Notes: generated by a model from the sequence alone, not told the origin. A stretch of DNA of 64,000 nt from Phycicoccus sonneratiae (GCF_016887965.1 NZ_JAFDVD010000020.1:1-64000), one strand, 5' to 3'; positions 22,894 through 32,861 are shown, counted from the first letter of the stretch. Program-made: numbers and translations.

Positions 22894-24879
22894 ATGGCCG
22901 CCACCGACGCCGTCCGCACCGACGACCCCACCCGCCGCGCGCCGGCACCCCTCGCCGCCGACCCGGCCGTCCTGCGCGCCTTCCTCGACGGCCCGCATGC
23001 CGCCGTGCGCGACGAGGTCCGCGACGCCCTCGTCGAGCACGCCGCCCTCCTCGACGAGCGGCTCGACCTGCCCCGTGCCGAGCTGCGCCGCCGCGTGCGC
23101 GACCTCGTCGTCGAGATCGGCTCGAGCGGCCGTGCGGCACACGGCTTCCCGCGCGAGTACGGCGGGGGTGGCGACATCGGCGCGTCCATCGCCTCGTTCG
23201 AGACCCTCGCGTACGGGGACCTCTCGGTCCTCGTGAAGTCGGGCGTGCAGTTCGGGCTGTTCGGCGGGGCGGTGCTCCAGCTCGGCACCCGCCGCCACCA
23301 CGAGCGCTACCTGCCGGACGTCCTCACCGGCCGCCTCCTCGGCTGCTTCGCGATGACCGAGACCGGCCACGGCAGCAACGTCCAGGCCCTCGGCACGACC
23401 GCCACCTACGACCCCGACACCGACGAGCTCGTCATCCGGACCCCCGACGACGCCTCGCGCAAGGACTACATCGGCAACGCCGCCGAGGACGGCGAGCTGG
23501 CCGTCGTCTTCGCCCAGCTCGAGGTCGGCGGTGAGGGCCACGGGGTGCACGCCGTGCTCGTCCCCATCCGGCGCGACGGCGAGGTGCTGCCGGGCGTGCG
23601 GGTCGAGGACTGCGGCGCCAAGCTCGGGCTCGAGGGCGTCGACAACGGCCGACTCTGGTTCGACGACGTGCGCGTGCCGCGCGAGAACCTCCTCGACCGG
23701 TTCGCGACCATCGACCCCGACGGCACCTACCGCTCGAGCATCGAGAACCCCAACCGCCGGTTCTTCACGATGCTCGGCACGCTCGTCCAGGGCCGGGTGA
23801 GCGTCGGCGGCGGCGCGGTCGCGGCCTCGAAGGTCGCGCAGGAGATCGCCGTCCGGTATGCGTTGCGGCGCAGGCAGTTCGAGGCCGGGGCGGGCTCGGA
23901 GGAGACCCTGCTCCTCGACTACGGGATGCACCAGCGGCGTCTCCTGCCGCTGCTGGCCCGCACCTACGCGCTGAGCTGCGCGCAGCAGGAGGTCGCCCGC
24001 CGGCTGCACGAGGTGTTCTCGCACGACACCCCCGAGGCCGACGACCGGGCCCGGCGCGCGCTGGAGTCGCGGGCGGCCGGCACCAAGGCGCTGACCACGT
24101 GGCACGCCAGCGAGGCCATCCAGGAGTGCCGCGAGGCGTGCGGCGGCGCCGGCTACCTCGCCGCCAACCGGTTCGCCGCGCTCAAGGCCGACACCGACGT
24201 CTTCACGACGTTCGAGGGCGACAACCACGTGCTGCTCCAGCTCGTCGCCAAGGGCCTGCTCACCGACTACTCGTCCGACTTCGAGGACCTCGACCAGTTC
24301 GGGATGGTCCGCTTCGTCACGGGGCTGGCCGTCGACACCCTCGTCGAGCGCACCGCCGCCCACCAGCTGCTCGAGCGGATCCGCGACGTGCTCCCCGGCG
24401 GCCGCGACTCCTGGGACACCGAGGCCGGCATCCTCGACCCCGACTACCAGCTGGCGATGCTCCGGTTCCGCGAGGAGCACCAGATCGCCGGGGTCGCGCG
24501 CCGGCTCAAGGCCGGCGTGGGTGCGGGGACACCGGCCGGCGAGGTGTTCAGCGCGGTGCAGGACCACGTCATCGCCGCCGCCCGCTCGCACGTCGAGCGC
24601 CTGGTCCTCGAGGCCTTCGTCGAGCGGGTGCGGGCCGAGCCGCCGTCGCCGAGCCGCGACGTCCTCGCCGCGCTCTGCGACCTCCACGCGCTGGCCACCA
24701 TCGAGGCCGACCGCGGCTGGTTCCTCGAGCACGGACGGCTGTCGGCGCCGCGCTCGAAGGCCATCACCCGCGAGGTGTCGGCCCTGCTGCGCCGGCTGCG
24801 GCCGGTCGCGCTCGAGCTGGTCGAGGCGTTCGGCATCCCGTCCGAGGTCCTCGGCGCGCGCGACCTCGTCGGCCCCTGA
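22894..24879 (+). CDS. Acyl-CoA dehydrogenase/oxidase family flavoenzyme
   Basis: A 661-residue enzyme with the acyl-CoA oxidase layout: an N-terminal helical domain, the FAD-binding beta domain (CFAMTETGHGSNVQ near 150-163), the central helical domain, and the signature ECREACGGAGYLAANRF near 411-427 followed by DTDVFTTFEGDNHVLLQ. The Glu in FEGDN is the expected catalytic base. Length and a long C-terminal second domain favour an oxidase of beta-oxidation over a classical dehydrogenase. The ATG at 22894 lies 57 bases after rbsK. It converges on the methyltransferase gene with a 15-base gap. Confidence 0.88.
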   Translation: MAATDAVRTDDPTRRAPAPLAADPAVLRAFLDGPHAAVRDEVRDALVEHAALLDERLDLPRAELRRRVRDLVVEIGSSGRAAHGFPREYGGGGDIGASIASFETLAYGDLSVLVKSGVQFGLFGGAVLQLGTRRHHERYLPDVLTGRLLGCFAMTETGHGSNVQALGTTATYDPDTDELVIRTPDDASRKDYIGNAAEDGELAVVFAQLEVGGEGHGVHAVLVPIRRDGEVLPGVRVEDCGAKLGLEGVDNGRLWFDDVRVPRENLLDRFATIDPDGTYRSSIENPNRRFFTMLGTLVQGRVSVGGGAVAASKVAQEIAVRYALRRRQFEAGAGSEETLLLDYGMHQRRLLPLLARTYALSCAQQEVARRLHEVFSHDTPEADDRARRALESRAAGTKALTTWHASEAIQECREACGGAGYLAANRFAALKADTDVFTTFEGDNHVLLQLVAKGLLTDYSSDFEDLDQFGMVRFVTGLAVDTLVERTAAHQLLERIRDVLPGGRDSWDTEAGILDPDYQLAMLRFREEHQIAGVARRLKAGVGAGTPAGEVFSAVQDHVIAAARSHVERLVLEAFVERVRAEPPSPSRDVLAALCDLHALATIEADRGWFLEHGRLSAPRSKAITREVSALLRRLRPVALELVEAFGIPSEVLGARDLVGP

Positions 24880-24894
24880 CGGGGTCGGCTCGCG

Positions 24895-26157
24895 TCAGCT
24901 GCTCGCGGGGGCGTCGACCGGCGCGGGGTCGACGACGATGGCCGTCTGCTGGCCGGCGACGCGGGTGAGGATGACCGTGGCCTGCGCGCCGTCGCCGGCC
25001 TTGCGCCCGATCTTCAGCTGGCGGCGCAGCTCGTCCTCGTCGAGGCGCACGCCGCGCTTCTTGACGGTGAGGCCGGTGACGCCGTGCTGCACCAGCCAGG
25101 ACCGCAGGGTCTTCACGGTGAACGGCATCGACTCGCGGACGGCGTAGCGGCGGGCGAACGGGATGTCGACCTCGGCCTCGGACAGGACGTACCCGAGCCC
25201 CCGGTCGACCTCGACCCCGAGCGTCGCCGCCGTGACCGCCCCGAGCAGGCCGGCCTGGGTGACCGCCCGGTCCGGCTCGTAGAGCCACGCCCCGATCGAG
25301 CCCGACCCCTCGGCGACGGGCGGGTCGGGCTCGGCCATCGTCTGGTCGACCTCGACGGGGGAGCGGCCGGGGGCGAGGATGCGGGCGCTGCGGCCGGGCT
25401 GCTGCGCGAGCGGACCCCACCAGACGGCGCACTCGAGCACGTCGCCGGCGTACGAGGTCCACTGCGCCTCGGTGCCGAGCGGGATCGCGTCGTGCGGCAT
25501 CGACGGCGACAGCTTCGCGCCAGTGGCCGGCACCGAGGTCGCGACCTGGAGGACGAAGTCCCAGGTCGGGCGGATCTCGTCGAGCCGGAAGACCCGCTTG
25601 ATGCGCCCGTGCCGGCCGGTCTTGCCGGGCACGCGGCGCGCGGGGTCGAGCCAGACGCCGACGCGGGCCCGCAGCGGGTCGCGCGGTGGCTCGAACTCCT
25701 CCGCATACCCCTCGCGGGCGCGCGAGTCGGGCCAGGGCCGCAGGTTGGTGTCGGCGACGGCCGCCGTGACGGGGTCGATGTCGACGCCCTGCACGGTGAC
25801 CCCGAGGGCCGACATCGCGACGGCGTCCGACCCGATGCCGCAGCCGAGGTCGTGCACGGTGGCGAGCGAGGCGTTGTAGAAGCGCCCCGCGTGGGTGGCG
25901 GCCACCTCCAGGCGGGAGGCCTGCTCGAGGCCGTCGGCGGTGTAGAGCAGGTCGGCGGCGAACTCGCCGAACTTCGCCTCGGCGCGCGCGCGCAGCCGCT
26001 GCTGGGTGAGCACGGCCGCGACGAAGTCGGCCGAGTGGCCCTCACGGCGCAGCCGGTCCCGGAGCCCGAACACCGCCGCCTCGTCGTAGGGCGGCAGGGA
26101 GCGGAGGAGGGCCTTGCCGTCGGGCGACCCGAGCGCTCGTACGGTGCCGACGTCCAC
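24895..26157 (-). CDS. THUMP-like class I SAM-dependent methyltransferase
   Basis: A 420-residue protein with an N-terminal helical domain (LPPYDEAAVFGLRDRLR), a Rossmann SAM domain with motif VHDLGCGIGSDAV near 100-112 and VQGVDIDPV, and a C-terminal THUMP-like region (about 330-410; MPFTVKTLRSWL, VKKRGVRLDEDELRRQLK). The family is linked to RNA modification but this branch is uncharacterised. The GTG at 26157 is preferred: CAGGAT lies 8 bases upstream and homologues begin near this point. An ATG at 26175 is the alternative. It is divergent from groES. Confidence 0.82.
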   Translation of the reverse strand: MDVGTVRALGSPDGKALLRSLPPYDEAAVFGLRDRLRREGHSADFVAAVLTQQRLRARAEAKFGEFAADLLYTADGLEQASRLEVAATHAGRFYNASLATVHDLGCGIGSDAVAMSALGVTVQGVDIDPVTAAVADTNLRPWPDSRAREGYAEEFEPPRDPLRARVGVWLDPARRVPGKTGRHGRIKRVFRLDEIRPTWDFVLQVATSVPATGAKLSPSMPHDAIPLGTEAQWTSYAGDVLECAVWWGPLAQQPGRSARILAPGRSPVEVDQTMAEPDPPVAEGSGSIGAWLYEPDRAVTQAGLLGAVTAATLGVEVDRGLGYVLSEAEVDIPFARRYAVRESMPFTVKTLRSWLVQHGVTGLTVKKRGVRLDEDELRRQLKIGRKAGDGAQATVILTRVAGQQTAIVVDPAPVDAPASS

Positions 26158-26229
26158 GGCCGGACATCCTGCCATCCGGACCCGACCGTCCGGCGCGAAC
26201 CCCGACGACCCGGGGCCGACGCCCGCCCG

Positions 26230-26256
26230 CTGGCACTCGAGTTGACCGAGTGCTAA
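26230..26256. promoter_or_regulatory. CIRCE operator 1 upstream of groES
   Basis: CTGGCACTC-N9-GAGTGCTAA matches the CIRCE consensus (TTAGCACTC-N9-GAGTGCTAA) with two changes in the left arm. It covers the -35 of the groES promoter, so HrcA bound here would block transcription except under heat or misfolding stress. Confidence 0.92.
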
Positions 26257-26270
26257 CGGCGTCCTAGATT
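26242..26270 (+). promoter_or_regulatory. groESL promoter
   Basis: TTGACC (26242-26247), a 17-bp spacer and TAGATT (26265-26270) form a clear housekeeping promoter. The predicted start, near 26277, falls at the left edge of the second CIRCE site. This operon has a long leader with its own ribosome site, unlike many neighbours. Confidence 0.8.
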
Positions 26271-26277
26271 TGCCCTA

Positions 26278-26304
26278 TTGGCACTCGTCACCGGCGAGTG
26301 CCAG
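26278..26304. promoter_or_regulatory. CIRCE operator 2 upstream of groES
   Basis: TTGGCACTC-N9-GAGTGCCAG, a second HrcA site 21 bases after the first, lying over the start of the transcript. The two sites flank the promoter core. Confidence 0.9.
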
Positions 26305-26404
26305 CGCAGCCCGGTCCGGGGATCGACCCCCGCGACGGCGTGACACGGTCCGGCCCGCGCAGTCCCCGTCCACTTCGACTCATCCCACAGGGGAGGAGCA
26401 CACC

Positions 26405-26698
26405 GTGTCGGTTTCCATCAAGCCGCTCGAGGACCGCATCGTCATCAAGAGCCTCGAGGCCGAGCAGACCACCGCGTCCGGGCTCGTCATCCCGGACACC
26501 GCCAAGGAGAAGCCCCAGGAGGGCGAGGTCCTGGCGGTCGGCCCGGGTCGCATCGACGACAAGGGCAACCGCGTCCCGCTCGACGTCAACGTCGGCGACC
26601 GCGTCATCTACAGCAAGTACGGCGGCACCGAGATCAAGCACGGCGGCGAGGAGTACCTCATCCTCTCCGCCCGTGACGTGCTCGCCGTCGTCGGCTGA
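26405..26698 (+). CDS. groES: Co-chaperonin GroES
   Basis: A 97-residue Cpn10 ([21 protein letters not shown] at the start, mobile loop near 16-33, then [15 protein letters not shown]). It caps the GroEL ring during ATP-driven protein folding. The GTG at 26405 is chosen for the GGGGAGGAG ribosome site just upstream and for matching family length. It is the first gene of the CIRCE-controlled operon; groEL follows after 141 bases with its own ribosome site. Confidence 0.97.
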   Translation: MSVSIKPLEDRIVIKSLEAEQTTASGLVIPDTAKEKPQEGEVLAVGPGRIDDKGNRVPLDVNVGDRVIYSKYGGTEIKHGGEEYLILSARDVLAVVG

Positions 26699-26719
26699 CG
26701 CACGCACCCTCTGCCGTGA

Positions 26720-28459
<1,740 letters not shown>

Positions 28460-28485
28460 GGCTGCTCCCTCCCTCGCACCACGCA

Positions 28486-28517
28486 CGCCGCCCGGCCCCG
28501 GAAGGGGCCGGGCGGCG
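28486..28517 (+). terminator. groESL terminator hairpin
   Basis: CGCCGCCCGGCCCC (28486-28499), loop GGAA, then the exact reverse complement (28504-28517), beginning 27 bases after the groEL stop. A GNRA-like tetraloop and a 14-bp GC stem make it a strong terminator without a T-tract. Confidence 0.8.
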
Positions 28518-28533
28518 TCGCGTGTCGCCTGCC

Positions 28534-28602
28534 ACTTCTTGCGAGTTCGACCGCTCGACACGCCACCCCCGGCCGGTCGGAGCGGCTGAACTCGCCAGAA
28601 GT
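28534..28602. repeat. 23-bp imperfect inverted repeat
   Basis: Arms at 28534-28556 and 28580-28602 match at 20 of 23 positions, with a 23-base centre. It lies between the groEL terminator and the PadR gene. It could be a second hairpin or an interspersed intergenic repeat. Confidence 0.5.
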
Positions 28603-28607
28603 ACCTC

Positions 28608-28636
28608 TTGACTCAACTAGTCACACAGTGAATAGT
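28608..28636 (+). promoter_or_regulatory. PadR promoter with overlapping palindrome
   Basis: TTGACT (28608-28613), a 17-bp spacer and AATAGT (28631-28636); the -10 ends 6 bases before the ATG. The dyad TGACT-N5-AGTCA (28609-28623) overlaps the -35, a probable PadR self-operator. Confidence 0.55.
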
Positions 28637-28642
28637 GGAGCC

Positions 28643-29176
28643 ATGACGACGAGTCACGTCCTGCTGGGGCTGCTGTCGAGGGGGCAGCAGCACGGCTACG
28701 ACCTCAAGAAGGCGCACGACGCCGCCTTCCCGTCGGCGCGCCCCATCGCCGCGGGCCAGGTGTACGCGGCGCTGGCCCGGGCCGAGGGGCGCGGCTGGGT
28801 GCGCGCCGTCGCCGTCGAGCGCGAGGGCGGCCCGGACCGGACGGTCTACGAGGTGACGCCCGAGGGTCGCGAGGAGCTGGCGCGCTGGACCTCGACCCCC
28901 GAGGCCCCTGAGCGGCTCGTCGCCCACCCGCTCGCCACCCGCGCCACCGTCGCGATGCTCGCCGTCGGACCCGACGCCGCCCGCGACCTCCTCGACCGCC
29001 AGCGCGTCGCCGTCGTCGACCGGATGCGCGAGCTGACGGCCCACAAGACCCGCCCCGGTCTCTCGGTCGGCGAGCTGCTCGCCACCGACCACGCCATCGC
29101 CCACCTCGACGCGGACGTGCGGTGGCTCGAGGCCGCCGCGCTGCGCGTCGTCGACCTCACCGAGGAGCTCCGATGA
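28643..29176 (+). CDS. PadR-family transcriptional regulator
   Basis: A 177-residue PadR regulator: winged helix with LLGLLSRGQQHGYDLKKAHD, PIAAGQVYAALARAEGRGWV (recognition helix and turn), VYEVTPEGREEL wing, then a C-terminal helical dimerisation domain. The ATG at 28643 is favoured by the promoter geometry and a GTGGAG; a GTG at 28628 is possible. Its stop overlaps the ABC ATPase start by ATGA. PadR plus ABC exporter is a common drug-sensing arrangement, so it probably represses the operon until a lipophilic compound binds. Confidence 0.9.
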   Translation: MTTSHVLLGLLSRGQQHGYDLKKAHDAAFPSARPIAAGQVYAALARAEGRGWVRAVAVEREGGPDRTVYEVTPEGREELARWTSTPEAPERLVAHPLATRATVAMLAVGPDAARDLLDRQRVAVVDRMRELTAHKTRPGLSVGELLATDHAIAHLDADVRWLEAAALRVVDLTEELR

Positions 29177-29901
29177 CCCCGCTCGACCAGCCCGCCGCCG
29201 CGACCGCCGAGCCGTGGACCGACGGCGTCCCGCGGCTCGCCGCGCACGACCTCGTCGTCGACCAGGGAGCGACCCGGGCCGTCGACGGCGTCGCCCTCGA
29301 GCTGCGGGCGGGGGAGCGGCTGGCCGTCACCGGGGCGTCGGGCTCGGGAAAGTCCACCCTCCTGCTGGCCCTGGCCGGGGTGCTCGCGCCGACGTCGGGG
29401 CGGGTCGACCTCGACGGCACGCCGCTCTCGACGCAGGGCGAGGCCGCCCGGGCCCGGTTGCGCCGCACCCGGTTCGGCATCGTCTTCCAGTACGGCCAGC
29501 TGATCCCCGACCTCACCGCCGTCGAGAACGTCGCCCTGCCGCTGCTGCTCCTGCGCCGGTCCCGGCGGGAGGCCCTCGAGGCCGCCCGGGCGGTCCTCGA
29601 CGAGCTGCGCGTCGGCGACGTCGCCGACCGGCGACCGGTCGACATGTCCGGCGGGCAGTCGCAGCGGGTGGCCATCGCCCGCGCCCTCGTCACCGCCCCG
29701 GACGTCGTCCTCGCCGACGAACCGACCGGCTCCCTCGACAGCGTCTCCGGCGAGCGGGTCATGGCGACGCTGCTCGGGGCGGTGCGCGAGCGCGGGACGA
29801 CCCTCGTCGTCGTCACCCACGACGCCACCGTCGCCGCCTACTGCGACCGCGAGGTCCGGCTGCGCGACGGGCGGGTCGTCGAGGCCGGGAGCGGGCGATG
29901 A
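29173..29901 (+). CDS. ABC exporter ATPase (LolD/MacB-like)
   Basis: A 242-residue ATPase. Walker A TGASGSGKSTL lies near 55-65, Q-loop FQYGQLIPDLT near 109, signature MSGGQSQRVAIARAL near 157-171, Walker B VVLADEPTGSLDS near 177-189 and the H-loop histidine in VVTHDAT. Sequence type is that of MacB/LolD transporters, which pair with FtsX-like permeases. It is coupled by ATGA overlaps to both the PadR gene and the permease gene, so the three form one operon. Confidence 0.92.
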   Translation: MTPLDQPAAATAEPWTDGVPRLAAHDLVVDQGATRAVDGVALELRAGERLAVTGASGSGKSTLLLALAGVLAPTSGRVDLDGTPLSTQGEAARARLRRTRFGIVFQYGQLIPDLTAVENVALPLLLLRRSRREALEAARAVLDELRVGDVADRRPVDMSGGQSQRVAIARALVTAPDVVLADEPTGSLDSVSGERVMATLLGAVRERGTTLVVVTHDATVAAYCDREVRLRDGRVVEAGSGR

Positions 29902-31307
29902 CCTGGTCCGGCGCCACCTGGCTGGCCTTCCGCGGCGGTCGGTCCGACCGGCTGCGCATCGTCCTCACCGTCGCCTCGGTGGCGGTCGCCGCCGTGTTCG
30001 TCATCCTCGCCGGCGCGGTGGTCGCCCCGGACGATCTGCACAGCACGACGGTCTACTCCAACGCCGTCCTCTGGACCGAGTCCGGGCTCAAGGGGGGCAC
30101 GGTGCTCGCGCTCGCGCTGCTCTGCCTGCCGTTCCTCGCCTTCGCCGCCCAGTGCTCGCGGATCGGGGCGCCGGCCCGCGAGCGGCGCCTGGCCGACCTC
30201 GCGCGGCTGGGGGCGACGCCGGCCGAGCTGCGGCGCCTCGTCGCGCTGGAGGCCGGGATCGCCTCTGCCGCAGGGGTGCTGGTCGGCATCCCGCTCTACG
30301 GCCTGCTCGCGCTGGTCGTGGGCGCGGTCGGGGGTCCGGTGCAGGTGTACCGCGACGTCGACCCCATCCCGGTCGGCACCCGGTGGATGGACGACGCCCT
30401 CCTGCTCCCGACCGACCGGGTGCCGACCTGGTGGGTCGTCGTGCCCGGGCTCCTGCTGCTGCCGCTGCTCGTCACCTGGGCGGCGTCGGTCGGCGCCGCC
30501 CGTCGGGACGGGGCGGGGGAGGTGACGCACGCCGGCAGCCGGCGGACCCTCCGCTCGGCCGCGCTCGCCGTGCTCGGCCTGCTCGTCGCCGCCTCTGCGC
30601 CCCGGGTCGTCTCCGGGACGTCCTTGACCACCCTCCTCTTCTCGGTGCTGCTCCTGGTCGCCGTCGTCGCGTTCTCGTTGGGTGCCGCGGGGCTGGCGGC
30701 CGAGCTCGCCGTCGTCGTCGGCGCGCGGCTCGCCGTGGCGGCGGGGCGCGCCGACCTCCTGCTCGCCGGCCGCCGGATGGCCGCCCAGCAGCGGCGAGGC
30801 GCCTCGCGCCTCACCCTCCTCCTCGGCTGCCTCGTCGGCGGCGGGGCGCTCGTGCTGCGCTCCGAGGCGCTCGCGATGAGCGAGCAGCAGGGCGACTACG
30901 GCGGCTTCTTCGCGCAGACCTACACCCTCGTGCTCGTCGCGCTCGGCCTCGCGACGGCGGCCAGCGCGCTCGGGCTGCTCGTCGCCGAGGTCGAGGGAGT
31001 CGTCGAGCGGCGCCGCAGCCTCGCGACGGCCGTGGCGGCAGGGGTGCCTCGCGCCGTCGTCGCGCGGGCGGTCGTCGTCGAGGCGGTGCTCCCCGTCGTC
31101 CCGGCCGTGGTCGTCACGACCCTCGTCGGGGCGCTCGCCGCGAAGACCTACCTCGTCTCGGTCGCGGACCCGTACGGCCCGTTCCCCGCCGGGACCGTGC
31201 TCGGCTTCGCCGGGGTCGTGTGCCTCGCGGCGGTCGTGGCCGCCGGCCTCGCGACGCTGGCCCTGCCGGCGAGCACCGACGTCTCGGAGGCCCGCGTCCC
31301 CGCCTGA
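29898..31307 (+). CDS. FtsX-like ABC transporter permease
   Basis: A 469-residue integral membrane protein with about eight to ten hydrophobic segments in two FtsX-like halves. The conserved cytoplasmic-helix feature ERRLADLARLGATPAELRRLVALE lies near 93-116, as in actinobacterial exporters of this class. The second half has EVEGVVERRRSLATAVAAG at the matching position. The first ATG overlaps the stop of the ATPase gene. With the ATPase it would form an exporter or mechanotransmission complex for peptides or lipophilic drugs; the cargo is unknown. Confidence 0.88.
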   Translation: MTWSGATWLAFRGGRSDRLRIVLTVASVAVAAVFVILAGAVVAPDDLHSTTVYSNAVLWTESGLKGGTVLALALLCLPFLAFAAQCSRIGAPARERRLADLARLGATPAELRRLVALEAGIASAAGVLVGIPLYGLLALVVGAVGGPVQVYRDVDPIPVGTRWMDDALLLPTDRVPTWWVVVPGLLLLPLLVTWAASVGAARRDGAGEVTHAGSRRTLRSAALAVLGLLVAASAPRVVSGTSLTTLLFSVLLLVAVVAFSLGAAGLAAELAVVVGARLAVAAGRADLLLAGRRMAAQQRRGASRLTLLLGCLVGGGALVLRSEALAMSEQQGDYGGFFAQTYTLVLVALGLATAASALGLLVAEVEGVVERRRSLATAVAAGVPRAVVARAVVVEAVLPVVPAVVVTTLVGALAAKTYLVSVADPYGPFPAGTVLGFAGVVCLAAVVAAGLATLALPASTDVSEARVPA

Positions 31308-31316
31308 GCCCGGCCG

Positions 31317-31322
31317 TAGGGT
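31317..31322 (+). promoter_or_regulatory. -10 element of the racemase gene (leaderless)
   Basis: TAGGGT ends 7 bases before the ATG at 31330, placing the transcript start at or next to the start codon. Confidence 0.55.
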
Positions 31323-31329
31323 GGGCGGC

Positions 31330-32037
31330 ATGCGGCTGCTCGGCGTGCTCGGCGGGATGAGCTGGACCTCCACGGAGTCCTACTACCGGGGGCTCAACGC
31401 GGGCGTCGCCGCCCGGCTCGGGGGTCTGCACTCGGCCCGGCTGCTGCTGCACTCGGTCGACTTCGCGCCGGTCGCGCAGGCGCAGCACGACGGCGACTGG
31501 GACGCCACGGCGCGCCTCCTCGGCGACGCCGCCCGGGGCCTGGCCGCCGGGGGAGCGGAGGCGCTGCTCCTTGCGACGAACACGATGCACAAGGTCGCCG
31601 GCGCCGTCGAGGCCGCGGCGGGCATCCCGCTGCTGCACATCGCGGACCCCACGGCCGACGCCCTGCTGGCGGGCGGGCACCGACGCGTCGGGCTGCTCGC
31701 GACCCACTTCACGATGGAGCACGACTTCTACGTCGAGCGGCTGCGGGCTCGCGGGCTGGATGTCGTCGTCCCCGGCGACGCCGACCGCGACCTCGTCCAC
31801 CGCGTCATCTACGACGAGCTCGTCCACGACGTCGTGCGCGACCGCTCGCGCGACGCCTACCTCGAGGTCGTCCGGCGGCTCGTCGCCGACGGGGCGGACG
31901 CGGTCGTCCTCGGCTGCACCGAGATCGGCCTGCTGCTCACCGACGGCGACGCCGACGTGCCCCTCCTCGACACGACCGCGCTGCACGTGGCGGCCGGCGT
32001 CGACTGGCTCTGCGCCGACCCCTCGGACCCCGACTGA
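31330..32037 (+). CDS. Aspartate/glutamate racemase family protein (YgeA/EcL-DER type)
   Basis: A 235-residue two-domain racemase. The first catalytic residue is Thr83 in ATNTMHK and the second Cys196 in LGCTEIGLL. This Thr/Cys pair and its numbering agree with Escherichia coli YgeA, which converts L-Asp and L-Glu to the D forms in one direction, as opposed to the Cys/Cys pair of MurI. It would supply or recycle D-amino acids rather than act as the essential MurI. The ATG at 31330 follows a -10 hexamer at leaderless distance. It ends before a convergent S4-domain gene. Confidence 0.85.
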   Translation: MRLLGVLGGMSWTSTESYYRGLNAGVAARLGGLHSARLLLHSVDFAPVAQAQHDGDWDATARLLGDAARGLAAGGAEALLLATNTMHKVAGAVEAAAGIPLLHIADPTADALLAGGHRRVGLLATHFTMEHDFYVERLRARGLDVVVPGDADRDLVHRVIYDELVHDVVRDRSRDAYLEVVRRLVADGADAVVLGCTEIGLLLTDGDADVPLLDTTALHVAAGVDWLCADPSDPD

Positions 32038-32112
32038 TTGCCCACGACCCACCCAGAACGCCCGGATCCGGGCCCTCCGAGGTGGGTTCCGGGCAAGACG
32101 TCGGGAAGTCCG

Positions 32113-32340
32113 CTAGTCGGAGGTGACGCGGATGCTGCCGCCGCCGTCGAGCGACACCACGTCACCGACCCGCACCTGACGCCCCCGCCGCGTGTCGACC
32201 TCCCCGTTGACGGCGACGAGCCCGCGCTCGACGACCTCCCGGGCGCTCGCGCCGTCGTCGACCAGGCCGCTCAGCTTGAGCAGCTGGCCGAGCCGGATCG
32301 ACTCGTCACGGATGGGGACCTCAAGGGCGTCGTCGGGCAC
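32113..32340 (-). CDS. Small RNA-binding S4-domain protein (YbcJ-like)
   Basis: A 75-residue protein that is almost only an S4 RNA-binding domain: IRLGQLLKLSGLVDDGASAREVVERGLVAVNGEVDTRRGRQV, then VGDVVSL. It resembles YbcJ/RlbA-type proteins, thought to bind structured RNA or ribosomal particles. Length is typical. It sits downstream of whiB3 on the same strand, but two hairpins (32406-32490) separate them, so it is probably transcribed separately. Confidence 0.85.
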   Translation of the reverse strand: MPDDALEVPIRDESIRLGQLLKLSGLVDDGASAREVVERGLVAVNGEVDTRRGRQVRVGDVVSLDGGGSIRVTSD

Positions 32341-32405
32341 CGCGTCAGGCTACGCCGCCGGACGGACCGCGGACCGGGCAGGCCCGGGCACGAAGGAGCC
32401 GCAGG

Positions 32406-32437
32406 GCCGGTCGTGGGCTCTCGCCCCCACGACCGGC
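32406..32437. terminator. Hairpin 1 downstream of whiB3
   Basis: GCCGGTCGTGGG, loop CTCTCGCC, CCCACGACCGGC: a perfect 12-bp stem. The same loop and lower stem recur at 32463-32490. Confidence 0.7.
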
Positions 32438-32462
32438 ACCTGCGGCCGGTAGGCCGCCGGAC

Positions 32463-32490
32463 GGACCGTGGGCTCTCGCCCCCACGGTCC
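32463..32490. terminator. Hairpin 2 downstream of whiB3
   Basis: GGACCGTGGG, loop CTCTCGCC, CCCACGGTCC: a perfect 10-bp stem. It is nearer the whiB3 stop (32571) and is probably its main terminator. Confidence 0.7.
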
Positions 32491-32570
32491 CCGGGCGGCC
32501 CGGGTGCGGCCCCCGGAGGGCCGCCTGGCACCCGTGTGGGGACGGGGCCGAGTTCAGGTGGTGGCGTCGG

Positions 32571-32861
32571 TCAGGACGCCAGGTGACGCTCGCGCGAGTA
32601 GACGCTCTCGCGCTCGTCCTCGGTGAGACCGCCCCAGACCCCGTAGGGCTCGCGGACGGCCAGCGCGTGCTCGCGGCACTGCTGGATGACGGGGCAGCCG
32701 AGGCAGACCTCCTTGGCGGCGGTCGCCCGGCGGTGGCGCTTGCTGCCGCGCTCACCCTCGGGGTGGAAGAAGACCTCGGGCCCGACGCGGCGGCAGGAGC
32801 CCTCGAGCTGCCAGTCCCACAGGTCGGCCACGGGGCCCGGGAGCCGGGTGATCTCGGCCAT
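32571..32861 (-). CDS. whiB3: WhiB-family [4Fe-4S] regulator, WhiB3/WhiD branch
   Basis: A 96-residue redox-sensing transcription factor. Cluster ligands are Cys23, Cys53, Cys56 and Cys62, in the pattern C-x29-C-x2-C-x5-C. The WhiB turn GVWGG is at 74-78 and a basic tail follows. The opening LPGPVADLWDWQL is typical of WhiB3 (mycobacteria) and WhiD (Streptomyces), which bind the primary sigma factor and control redox or developmental genes. The ATG follows GGAGGT with a 6-base gap. It is divergent from guaB across about 215 bp, close to its neighbourhood in M. tuberculosis. Confidence 0.93.
   Translation of the reverse strand: MAEITRLPGPVADLWDWQLEGSCRRVGPEVFFHPEGERGSKRHRRATAAKEVCLGCPVIQQCREHALAVREPYGVWGGLTEDERESVYSRERHLAS

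Noticed and set aside
21631-24732. 1033-residue reverse frame
   Set aside because: It runs antisense through three recognisable genes (nucleoside hydrolase, ribokinase, acyl-CoA enzyme) and has no motif.
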